A stretch of DNA of 64,000 bases from Betaproteobacteria bacterium (lineage in GTDB: Bacteria > Pseudomonadota > Gammaproteobacteria > Burkholderiales > Burkholderiaceae_C): positions 620,001-684,000 of the forward strand of contig JADJWD010000004.1 in assembly GCA_016716535.1 (NCBI GenBank), in the 5' to 3' direction. Both the position numbers and the translations under genes were made by a program. Shown in pieces: positions 17,422 through 25,188 of the stretch (position 1 is its first letter; every line of letters starts with the position of its first letter). The notes under the pieces were generated by a model. That model had not been told where the DNA came from and made no database searches. It saw only the letters and a program-made list of their open reading frames with translations.

Positions 17422-18199
17422 AGCTGCCGTTGCTTCGCCGCTGAAGGTCTGGCGCGAGCGCGACGGCGCGCTGCTGCGCCTGCGCCTGAACCGGCCGAAA
17501 GCCAACATCTGCGACGCGCAGATGATCGGCGCGCTGCAAGCGGCGTTCGACGCCGAGGCGCGCGCGAAGAGCAACGTGCGCGGCGTCCTGCTCGACGCCG
17601 AAGGCGCGCACTTCAGCTTCGGCGCCAGCGTCGAGGAGCACCTCGCCGACCGCTGCGCTGCGATGCTCGCGAGCCTGCACGCGCTGATCCTGACGATGGC
17701 CGCGTTCCCGGCGCCGATCCTCGTTGCCGTGCGCGGCCAGTGTCTCGGCGGCGGGCTCGAGATTGCGCTCGCCGGCGGGCCGATCTTCGCCGCGCCGACG
17801 GCGCAGTTCGGCCAGCCCGAGATCCGGCTTGGCGTCTTCGCGCCGGCCGCCTCGTGCCTGCTGCCGTGGCGCATGAGCGCCGTTGCCGCCGAGGACCTGC
17901 TGACAAGCGGCCGCAGCGCCGGCGCGGCCGAAGCGCTTGGCCTCGGCCTCGTGCAGGCGATTGCCGACGACCCCGAGGCGGCGGCGCTCGCCTGGTTCGA
18001 CGAACACCTCGCCGGCCGCAGCGCCGCGGCGCTGGCCTGCGCGCTCGCCGCCGCGCGCGCGCCTCGCCTGCGCGAACTGCGCGAACGCCTGGCCGAAGTC
18101 GAGCGCCTGTACCTCGACACGCTGATGAAGACCCACGACGCCAACGAGGGCCTCGCGGCCTTCCTCGGCAAGCGCGCCCCCGTCTGGCAGCACCGCTGA
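17414..18199 (+). CDS. dch: cyclohexa-1,5-diene-1-carbonyl-CoA hydratase
   Basis: 261-residue crotonase-family protein. Motifs: GVLLDAEGAHFSFGASVEEHLADR near residue 57 and VRGQCLGGGLEIALAGG near residue 106 (oxyanion hole). In the pathway it hydrates the dienoyl-CoA produced by benzoyl-CoA reductase to 6-hydroxycyclohex-1-ene-1-carbonyl-CoA. The start overlaps oah (ATGGCTGA); bcrC follows after 44 bases. Confidence 0.9.
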   Translation: MAEAAVASPLKVWRERDGALLRLRLNRPKANICDAQMIGALQAAFDAEARAKSNVRGVLLDAEGAHFSFGASVEEHLADRCAAMLASLHALILTMAAFPAPILVAVRGQCLGGGLEIALAGGPIFAAPTAQFGQPEIRLGVFAPAASCLLPWRMSAVAAEDLLTSGRSAGAAEALGLGLVQAIADDPEAAALAWFDEHLAGRSAAALACALAAARAPRLRELRERLAEVERLYLDTLMKTHDANEGLAAFLGKRAPVWQHR

Positions 18200-18243
18200 G
18201 AGCAGCGCGCCCCCTGCCGCAAGCCATAGGACGAGCCCACACC

Positions 18244-19425
18244 ATGGATGCCCCGATGCCCGAAGTCCTGAAGATCGTGCAGCGCTGCGAGGCGCTGTTC
18301 GAGGACCTGCACTTCAACGCCGTCAAGGACTGGAAGGCCCGCGCACCGGGCCGCCGCGCCATCGGCTACATGCCGGTGTACGTGCCGCGCGAGATCATCC
18401 ACGCCGCCGGCATGCTGCCGGTGGGCATCCTTGGCGGCGGCGACCAGATCGAGGTCATCCAGGGCGACGCCTACTACCAGAGCTACATCTGCCGCATCCC
18501 GCGCTCGACGATCGAGCTCGGCCTCACCGGCCGCCTCGACGCGCTGGACGGCATGCTCTTCCCGAGCATCTGCGACGTGATCCGCAACCTCTCGGGGATG
18601 TGGCAGATCCTGTTCCCGGCGAAGTACTCGCGCTACGTCGACGTGCCGCAGAACTACCAGGACGACATCGGCGGGCGCTTCTACACGCAGGAGATGCAGC
18701 ACCTGCGCGACGACCTCGGCCGCCTGCGTGGCAGCCCGATCACCGACGCCGAGCTGAACGCCTCGATCGCCGCCTACAACGACAACCGCGCCGCGCTGCG
18801 CGACCTGTACGCCTACCGCGCCGCCAAGCCGTGGCAGGCGCCGACCTCCGAGGTCTACCTGCTGCAGCGCGCCGGCATGGTGTTGCCGGTCGAGGAGCAC
18901 ACGGCGCTCTTGCGCGAGTACCTCGCCGCCGCCGAGGGCCTGCAGCGGCCGAAGCGCGACAACGCACGCGTCGTGCTCACCGGCAGCTTCTGCGAGCAGC
19001 CGCCGCTTTCGCTGATCAAGTCGATCGAGATGTCGGGCTGCTATGTCGTCGACGACGACTTCGTCCTCGTCGGCCGCTGGCTGCTGGACGACGTGCCCAC
19101 CAACGGCAACCCGCTCGAGGAACTCTCGAAGGCCTTCCTGCACCACTCGGCCTCCACCGCCGCGAAGTACGACGCGCAGCGCGAGGAAAAAGGCGTCTAC
19201 CTGCTCAAGCAGGTGAAGACGCGCGGCGCCGAGGGCGTGATCTTCGCCGCGCCGTCGTTCTGCGACCCGGCGCTGCTCGAGCGGCCGATGTTGCAGGACG
19301 TGCTGGCGAAGAACGACATCCCGCACACCGCCTTCAAGTACGCCGAGAACACCGGCCAGATGGCCCCCATCCGCGAACAAGCCGGCACGTTTGCCGATTC
19401 GATCAAGCTCTGGAGCGCCGCATGA
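18244..19425 (+). CDS. bcrC: benzoyl-CoA reductase subunit C (gamma)
   Basis: 393 residues of the HgdB/BcrC family, the electron-accepting, substrate-binding half of class I ATP-dependent benzoyl-CoA reductase. Conserved cysteines occur in SYICRIPRSTIELG, FPSICDVIRN and APSFCDPALLE; these types of residues ligate a [4Fe-4S] cluster. With BcrB it binds benzoyl-CoA and reduces the ring to cyclohexa-1,5-diene-1-carbonyl-CoA. It overlaps bcrB by four bases (ATGA). Confidence 0.92.
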   Translation: MDAPMPEVLKIVQRCEALFEDLHFNAVKDWKARAPGRRAIGYMPVYVPREIIHAAGMLPVGILGGGDQIEVIQGDAYYQSYICRIPRSTIELGLTGRLDALDGMLFPSICDVIRNLSGMWQILFPAKYSRYVDVPQNYQDDIGGRFYTQEMQHLRDDLGRLRGSPITDAELNASIAAYNDNRAALRDLYAYRAAKPWQAPTSEVYLLQRAGMVLPVEEHTALLREYLAAAEGLQRPKRDNARVVLTGSFCEQPPLSLIKSIEMSGCYVVDDDFVLVGRWLLDDVPTNGNPLEELSKAFLHHSASTAAKYDAQREEKGVYLLKQVKTRGAEGVIFAAPSFCDPALLERPMLQDVLAKNDIPHTAFKYAENTGQMAPIREQAGTFADSIKLWSAA

Positions 19426-20798
19426 ACACCACCGCCACCGTCGCGATGCCGGGCCCCGCCGGCGCAGGCAAGAAGCCGCAGAACGTCCAGAAGGAAGACG
19501 CGATGTGGCTCCAGAAGGAGCTCATCAACAAGAACTACATGGAGCTGGCCACCGCGCGCCAGAACAACCGCAAGGTCTCGGCCACCTTCGTGCCGGGCAA
19601 CCTGAACGAGTTGCTGATGTGCTTCGACTTCGCGCGCAGCCTGCCAGAGACCAATGCGCTGCAAAACGGCATGCGCAAGAAGAGCGGCAAGATGATCATG
19701 GACGCCGAGCGCGACGGCCAGAGCGAGGACGTCTGCACCTACGTCAAGGCCGACCTCGGCATGATGATGGGCGGCGAGGTCGGCCCCACCGGCGACCCGC
19801 TGCCGCGGCCCGACATCCTGCTGCTCAGCTACACCGGCTGCTTCACCTTCATGAAGTGGTTCGAGCTGATCCGCCACAAGTACGGCTGCGAGACGGTGAT
19901 GCTGCACGTGCCGTACCAGGCCGACGGCAAGATCACGCAGACGATGCGCGAGTACGTCGTCAAGCAGCTCAAGGACACGGTGATCCCGACGCTCGAGCGC
20001 ATCTCCGGCGTCAAGTTCGACATCGACCGCCTGCGCCAGTACATGCGCGAGTCGGCCAAGGCCGAGGAAGACCTCGTGCACGTGCTGCAAAGCGCGAAGA
20101 ACCGGCCGAGCCCGATCGACGGCTACTTCGGCGCCGTCTACTACATCGGCCCGATCTTCACCGCCTTCCGCGGCACGCCCGAGGCCACCGAGTACTACCG
20201 CGTGCTGCGCGGCGAGATCGACGAGCGCGTGCGCCTCGGCAAAGGGCCCGTCACTCCCGACGGCGACATGGGCGAAGAGAAGTACCGCCTCATCGTCGAG
20301 GGGCCGCCGAACTGGACGAGCTTCCGCGACTTCTGGAAGATGTTCTACGAGGAGGGCGCCGTCGTCGTCTCCTCCACCTACGCGAAGGTGGGCGGCCTGT
20401 ACGACTTCGGCTTCAGGCACGACCCGGAGAACCCGCTCGAGTCGCTGGCGGACTATTGCCTCGGCTGCTACACGAACCACAGCCTGCCCGGGCGCATCGA
20501 CATCATCTGCAACTACATGGAGCAGTACCAGGCTGACGGCCTCTTGATCAACTCGATCAAGAGCTGCAACAGCTTCTCGGCCGGCCAGTTGCTGATGCTG
20601 CGGGAGGTGGAACGCCGCACCGGCAAGCCGGCCGCGTTCATCGAGACCGACCTCGTCGACCCGCGCTACTTCTCGGCTGCGAACGTGAAGAACCGGCTCG
20701 AGAGCTACTTCCAGATGATCAAGCAGAAGCGCACCTACGGGCACGCAGCGCCGACCAGCCCGACCGGCGCGCCGGTGATCCAGATCGCCGCCCACTGA
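19422..20798 (+). CDS. bcrB: benzoyl-CoA reductase subunit B (beta)
   Basis: 458 residues of the HgdB/BcrB family. Cysteine-containing segments include LLSYTGCFTFMKWFEL, LADYCLGCYTNHSLP and INSIKSCNSFSAGQLL. It forms the BcrBC heterodimer carrying the active site. The gene is full length, flanked by bcrC (overlap) and bcrA (22 bases downstream). Confidence 0.92.
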   Translation: MNTTATVAMPGPAGAGKKPQNVQKEDAMWLQKELINKNYMELATARQNNRKVSATFVPGNLNELLMCFDFARSLPETNALQNGMRKKSGKMIMDAERDGQSEDVCTYVKADLGMMMGGEVGPTGDPLPRPDILLLSYTGCFTFMKWFELIRHKYGCETVMLHVPYQADGKITQTMREYVVKQLKDTVIPTLERISGVKFDIDRLRQYMRESAKAEEDLVHVLQSAKNRPSPIDGYFGAVYYIGPIFTAFRGTPEATEYYRVLRGEIDERVRLGKGPVTPDGDMGEEKYRLIVEGPPNWTSFRDFWKMFYEEGAVVVSSTYAKVGGLYDFGFRHDPENPLESLADYCLGCYTNHSLPGRIDIICNYMEQYQADGLLINSIKSCNSFSAGQLLMLREVERRTGKPAAFIETDLVDPRYFSAANVKNRLESYFQMIKQKRTYGHAAPTSPTGAPVIQIAAH

Positions 20799-20820
20799 AC
20801 ACACCGGGAGCACCCACACC

Positions 20821-22161
20821 ATGCGCTGCTTCATCGGCATCGACCTCGGCTCGACGACCACCAAGGCGGTGGTCATCGACGAGCAGCAGAACGTCCTCGG
20901 CCGCGGCATCACCAACTCGCGCTCGAACTACGACACCGCCGCCGCGGTGGCCAAGAACGAAGCGCTGCTCAACGGCCGCTTCTACCTGTTCCGCAAGGCG
21001 CTCGGCGACAGCGGCGCGCTGAACGGCTCGCTCGACGCGTTCATCGGCCAGCTCGAACGCGACTTCCGCGCCGAGCAGTACCTCGAGCAGCTCGCCGACC
21101 TCGAGGCGACCTGCCGCCGCAATCACGAGAAGACGAACTTCGGCGACGCTCAAGGCGCCGTGCGCGAGGCGCTCGACGTCGTCTTCAAGCAGCTCGGCGG
21201 CGAGGCAGCGAGCCTTTTCGCGCCCGGCGCCAAGCGCAAGAGCGACTTCTTCCGCGACATCGCCGGCAGCCAGTACCTCGCCGCCGGCGAGGCGGTGGCC
21301 AAGGAGGCGGGCCTGCGCTACGACTTCCTGTTGAACCTCTTCGACCGCTCGATCATCGAGGTCGAGAACCGCGTCTACGGCGACTCGGTGCGCCGGCACC
21401 TGCTGGCCGCGCTCGAACGCAGCTTCGCAGCGCTGCCCGAGACGCAGGGCCAACGCGCCGCCGTCGAAGCGCCGATCAAGGGCGTGCTCGACACGGTGAT
21501 GGAGGAAACCTACACGGTGGGCACCGGCTACGGCCGCGCGCGGCTGCCGTTTTCCAAGGAGCACGTGAGGAGCGAGATCCTCTGCCACGGCCTCGGCGCG
21601 CACGTCATGTATCCGGGCACGGCGACGGTGCTCGACATCGGCGGCCAGGACACCAAGGCGATCCAGGTCGACCCGGCCGGCATCGTCGAGAGCTTCCAGA
21701 TGAACGACCGCTGCGCCGCGGGCTGCGGGCGCTACCTCGGCTACATCGCCGACGAGATGAACATGGGCCTGCACGAGCTGGGGCCGCTGGCGATGCAGAG
21801 CACGAAGTCGATCCGCATCAACAGCACCTGCACCGTGTTCGCCGGCGCCGAGCTGCGCGACCGGCTGTCGCTGGGCGACAAGCGCGAGGACATCATGGCC
21901 GGGCTGCACCGCGCGATCATCCTGCGCGCGATGTCGATCCTGGCGCGCTCGGGCGGCATCCGCGACGAGTTCACGTTCACCGGCGGCGTCGCGAAGAACG
22001 AGGCGGCCGTCAAGTCGCTGACCGAACTCGTCGAAGAGAACTACGGCAAGCTGACCCTGAACATCAACCCCGATTCGATCTACACCGGCGCCTTGGGCGG
22101 CGCCACCTTCGCGTGGCGCGCGGTGGTCGAAGAAGGCAAGACCGCGGAGGCACGGGCATGA
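20821..22161 (+). CDS. bcrA: benzoyl-CoA reductase subunit A (alpha), ATP-hydrolysing
   Basis: 446-residue BadF/BcrA-type ATPase of the acetate kinase-hsp70-actin fold. The phosphate-1 loop is IGIDLGSTTTKAVVID at the N-terminus; VLDIGGQDTKAIQVD and TFTGGVAKNEAAVKSL are phosphate-2 and adenosine motifs. Cysteines in NDRCAAGCGRYLG and NSTCTVFAGAEL fit the cluster bridging BcrA and BcrD. It couples ATP hydrolysis to low-potential electron transfer into BcrBC. Confidence 0.92.
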   Translation: MRCFIGIDLGSTTTKAVVIDEQQNVLGRGITNSRSNYDTAAAVAKNEALLNGRFYLFRKALGDSGALNGSLDAFIGQLERDFRAEQYLEQLADLEATCRRNHEKTNFGDAQGAVREALDVVFKQLGGEAASLFAPGAKRKSDFFRDIAGSQYLAAGEAVAKEAGLRYDFLLNLFDRSIIEVENRVYGDSVRRHLLAALERSFAALPETQGQRAAVEAPIKGVLDTVMEETYTVGTGYGRARLPFSKEHVRSEILCHGLGAHVMYPGTATVLDIGGQDTKAIQVDPAGIVESFQMNDRCAAGCGRYLGYIADEMNMGLHELGPLAMQSTKSIRINSTCTVFAGAELRDRLSLGDKREDIMAGLHRAIILRAMSILARSGGIRDEFTFTGGVAKNEAAVKSLTELVEENYGKLTLNINPDSIYTGALGGATFAWRAVVEEGKTAEARA

Positions 22162-23006
22162 GCAACAGCAGCATCACCACCGTCGGCATCGACATCGGCT
22201 CGGGCGCCGTCAAGTCGGTGCTGTTCCGCAGCGACGGCGAGCGCATCGAGTGGCTCGCCAAGTGCTGCGAGCGCATCCGCCGCCGCGACCCGCTGACGCT
22301 GGCGCGCGAAGGTTACGAAACCGTGCTCGCCAACGCCGGGCTTCGCGAAGGCGACATCGACTACATCGCCACCACCGGCGAGGGCGAGAACGTCAAGTTC
22401 GCGACCGGCCACTTCTATTCGATGACCACGCACGCGCGCGGCGGCGTCTTCCTCGACCCCGCGGCGCGCGCCGTCGTCGACATCGGCGCGCTGAACGGCC
22501 GCGCGATCTCGGTCGATTCGCGCGGCAAGGTGCTCAGCTACAAGATGACGAGCCAGTGCGCCAGCGGCTCGGGGCAGTTCCTCGAGAACATCGCCCGCTA
22601 CCTCGGCGTCGCGGTGGAGGAGATCGGCCCGCTGTCGTGCACGAGCAAGGACCCGGAGAAGGTCAGCTCGATCTGCGCCGTGCTCGCCGAGACCGACGTC
22701 ATCAACATGGTCAGCCGCGGCATCGCCACGCCCGACATCCTGAAGGGCATCCACCTGTCGATGGCCTCGCGCATCGTCAAGCTGCTGAAGGTGACCGGCG
22801 TCAAGGAAGGCACCGCCCTGCTCACCGGCGGCCTGGCGCTCGACACCGGCCTGCTCGCCGCCATCCAGGAAGAGATGGTCAACGAGAAGGTCAAAGTCAC
22901 CGCGCGCTCGCACCCCGACTCGATCTACGCCGGCGCCATCGGCGCGGCGCTGTGGGGCGCCTACCGGCACCAGAAGCTCGAGCAGCTGCAGGCCGAGGCG
23001 GCCTGA
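22158..23006 (+). CDS. bcrD: benzoyl-CoA reductase subunit D (delta), ATP-hydrolysing
   Basis: 282 residues, second BadF/BcrA-type ATPase. GIDIGSGAVKSVLF is the phosphate-1 loop, VVDIGALNGRAISVD phosphate-2, LLTGGLALDTGLL adenosine. Cysteines in TSQCASGSGQFLE and SSICAVLAETDV complete the shared [4Fe-4S] cluster with BcrA. It overlaps bcrA by four bases. Confidence 0.92.
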   Translation: MSNSSITTVGIDIGSGAVKSVLFRSDGERIEWLAKCCERIRRRDPLTLAREGYETVLANAGLREGDIDYIATTGEGENVKFATGHFYSMTTHARGGVFLDPAARAVVDIGALNGRAISVDSRGKVLSYKMTSQCASGSGQFLENIARYLGVAVEEIGPLSCTSKDPEKVSSICAVLAETDVINMVSRGIATPDILKGIHLSMASRIVKLLKVTGVKEGTALLTGGLALDTGLLAAIQEEMVNEKVKVTARSHPDSIYAGAIGAALWGAYRHQKLEQLQAEAA

Positions 23007-23080
23007 GCGGCCCGAGCCACGAACAGGCACCGCTGCCCACCCATTCACGCACACACACCCTTTCGCTGGAGACCCGCCCC

Positions 23081-23326
23081 ATGGCCCTGACGATCGTCGA
23101 CAACTGCACCGCCTGCGACGCCTGCAAGCCCGTCTGCCCGAACGAGGCGATTTCGGTGGGCGACCCGCTGTACATCATCGACCCGTTCCGCTGCACCGAA
23201 TGTGTCGGCGCCGAAGACGAGCCGCAGTGCAAGCTCGTCTGCCCGGCCGACTGCATCGTCCAGCACCCGGACTTCGTCGAGACGCCCGAGCAGCTTCAAG
23301 AGAAGTACGAGAGCCTGCACGCCTGA
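23081..23326 (+). CDS. fdx: 2[4Fe-4S] ferredoxin, electron donor to benzoyl-CoA reductase
   Basis: 81 residues. The first cluster motif is CTACDACKPVCP; the second is spaced C-x2-C-x8-C-x3-CP (CTEC...CKLVCP), the Allochromatium-type pattern with a C-terminal helix extension, as in ferredoxins tied to benzoyl-CoA reductase. It would be reduced by KorAB (encoded divergently) and donate to BcrAD. It lies 74 bases after bcrD. Confidence 0.9.
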   Translation: MALTIVDNCTACDACKPVCPNEAISVGDPLYIIDPFRCTECVGAEDEPQCKLVCPADCIVQHPDFVETPEQLQEKYESLHA

Positions 23327-23417
23327 AGCCGGCCGCTGCGACGAGTTGCCGCCGCACGACAGTGCCGGTGCGCCAGCGCGGTAGGCTCGCGGCATCGTCC
23401 AACGAGAGGGCTTCAGC

Positions 23418-25172
23418 TTGTCAGCTACCACCGGCGGCGCGGTCCTCGCGCGCATCCTGCAGGCCGAAGGTGTCGAGAAGGTCTTCGGCATCATCGACGG
23501 CACCTACTTCGGCTTCTATTCGGCGCTGCACGCGCTGGGCATCCAGATCGTCACGCCGCGCCACGAGACGAGCGCGGCGCACATGGCCGGCACCTACGCG
23601 CGGCTGACCGGCCGGCTCGGGGTGTGCATGGCCAGCAACGGGCCGGGCGTGGCGAACCTGCTGCCCGGCCTCGTCGTCGAGCAGGCCGAGGGCAACCGCG
23701 TGCTCGCCATCACCAGCGGCCGGCGGCCGCAGATCCAGTACCCGGATCGCGGCGGCACCTACCAGTGCTTCGACCAGACCGGCGTCATCGGCAAGATCGC
23801 CAAGTGGAGCGAGGCCGTGCCGTCGTTCGACCGCGTCGCCGAGATGGGCCGCATCGCGCTGCGCCACGCCTGGAAAGGAAGGCCGGGCGTCGTGCACCTC
23901 GACGTGCCCGAGAACGTGATGAACGGCAAGGTCAAGGCCGAGGTCAGGACGTGGCAGCCGGCGCAGTACCGCCGCACGCAGCCGGTGCCACCGCCGGCCG
24001 AGCAGGTGGAACAGGCGGCGCAGATGCTCGCCGCGTCGCCCGCGCCGATGATCCACGCCGGCAGCGGCGTCATCCACGCCGGCGCCTATGCCGAGCTGGC
24101 GCGCGTCGCCGAGGCGCTGCACGCGCCGGTCACCACCAGCTGGGCGGCGCGCGGCGTGCTGGGCGAATCGTCGCCGCTGGCGCTGCCGATGGTGTACGTG
24201 AAGCTCAACCACCAGGTGCGCAACGACGCCGATACGGTGCTCATCGTCGGCTCGCGCCTGGGCGAAACCGACTGGTGGGGCAAGCCGCCGTACTGGCGCG
24301 CGCCGGGCGAGCAGGCGACGATCCAGGTCGATGTCGACGAAACCATCCTCGGCGCCAACAAGCCGCTGGCGCTGGGCGTCGTGGCCGATGCGAAGCTCTT
24401 CCTCGCCGCGCTCGCCGACCGGCTCGAAGCGATGCGCAAGCGCATGCCGCTCGACGCGCGACGCAAGCGCGTCGAGGGTTACACGGCGACGATGCGCGCC
24501 GAGCGCGCCAAGCTCGACGAGCGGCTCGCCGACCTCGCCGTGCCGATGAACAGTGCGCACATCGCGCAGGTGTGCCAGCAGGTGTTCCCGCAAGGCACGG
24601 TGCTCGTCGCCGACGGCGGCAACGCGACGATCTGGACGATGTTCTTCCACCAGGTGCGCGTGCCGAACACGCTGGTGTCGACGTTCAAGTTCGGCATGCT
24701 CGGCGCCGGTGTTGCGCAGGCGCTCGGCGCCGCGGCGGCGTTCCCCGACAAGCCGGTGTGCTGCATCATCGGCGACGGCGCGATGGGCTTCCATCCGCAG
24801 GAGATCGAGACCGCGGTGCGGCTGAAGATGCGCGTGGTCTGGCTTGTCGTGTGCGACAAGCAGTGGGGCATGGTGAAGATGAACCAGCAGTTCGCGCTGA
24901 AGCCGCTGAAGACGCTCGTCTTCAAGTCGCTCGGCCCCGACGAGACGATCAAGACCGACCTCGGCGAGATCCGCTTCGACGAACTGGCGCGCTCGATGGG
25001 CGCACATGGCGAACGTGTCGCCGACCCGCGCGAGCTGCGCGGAGCCGTCGAGCGTTCGCTCGCCTGCGGTGGCCCGGCCGTCATCCACGTCGACGTCGAC
25101 CCGGTCAAGCACATGTGGGCGCCGGGGCTGATGCACTTCAAGGACATGCATCTCGAGCCGAAAGGCAAGTGA
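23418..25172 (+). CDS. ThDP-dependent decarboxylase/lyase-like enzyme
   Basis: 584 residues in the acetolactate synthase/benzoylformate decarboxylase superfamily, starting at TTG 23418 with GAGAGGG upstream. The PYR domain has RHETSAAHMAGTYARLTG with the catalytic glutamate near residue 51; the PP domain has GDGAMGFHPQEIE near residue 452. The usual NN or N Mg-ligand position downstream reads CDKQWGMVKMNQQ, with Asp instead of Asn. Nothing in sequence fixes the substrate. Candidates are a benzoylformate-type decarboxylase, or a ring- or acyl-cleaving ThDP enzyme such as cyclohexane-1,2-dione hydrolase from denitrifiers. It follows fdx by 91 bases. Confidence 0.7.
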   Translation: MSATTGGAVLARILQAEGVEKVFGIIDGTYFGFYSALHALGIQIVTPRHETSAAHMAGTYARLTGRLGVCMASNGPGVANLLPGLVVEQAEGNRVLAITSGRRPQIQYPDRGGTYQCFDQTGVIGKIAKWSEAVPSFDRVAEMGRIALRHAWKGRPGVVHLDVPENVMNGKVKAEVRTWQPAQYRRTQPVPPPAEQVEQAAQMLAASPAPMIHAGSGVIHAGAYAELARVAEALHAPVTTSWAARGVLGESSPLALPMVYVKLNHQVRNDADTVLIVGSRLGETDWWGKPPYWRAPGEQATIQVDVDETILGANKPLALGVVADAKLFLAALADRLEAMRKRMPLDARRKRVEGYTATMRAERAKLDERLADLAVPMNSAHIAQVCQQVFPQGTVLVADGGNATIWTMFFHQVRVPNTLVSTFKFGMLGAGVAQALGAAAAFPDKPVCCIIGDGAMGFHPQEIETAVRLKMRVVWLVVCDKQWGMVKMNQQFALKPLKTLVFKSLGPDETIKTDLGEIRFDELARSMGAHGERVADPRELRGAVERSLACGGPAVIHVDVDPVKHMWAPGLMHFKDMHLEPKGK

Positions 25173-25188
25173 TTCGGCGGTGCCAGCG

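Noticed and set aside
16267..19380. 1037-codon open frame on the minus strand opposite oah-dch-bcrC
   Set aside because: Antisense shadow caused by high GC3. Translation is Arg/Ala/Gly/His-rich with no domain, while the plus strand holds well-conserved overlapping genes.
23418..25172. Naming the ThDP enzyme as acetolactate synthase or benzoylformate decarboxylase
   Set aside because: Only superfamily motifs are visible and the Mg-ligand position is atypical; substrate cannot be inferred from sequence alone.
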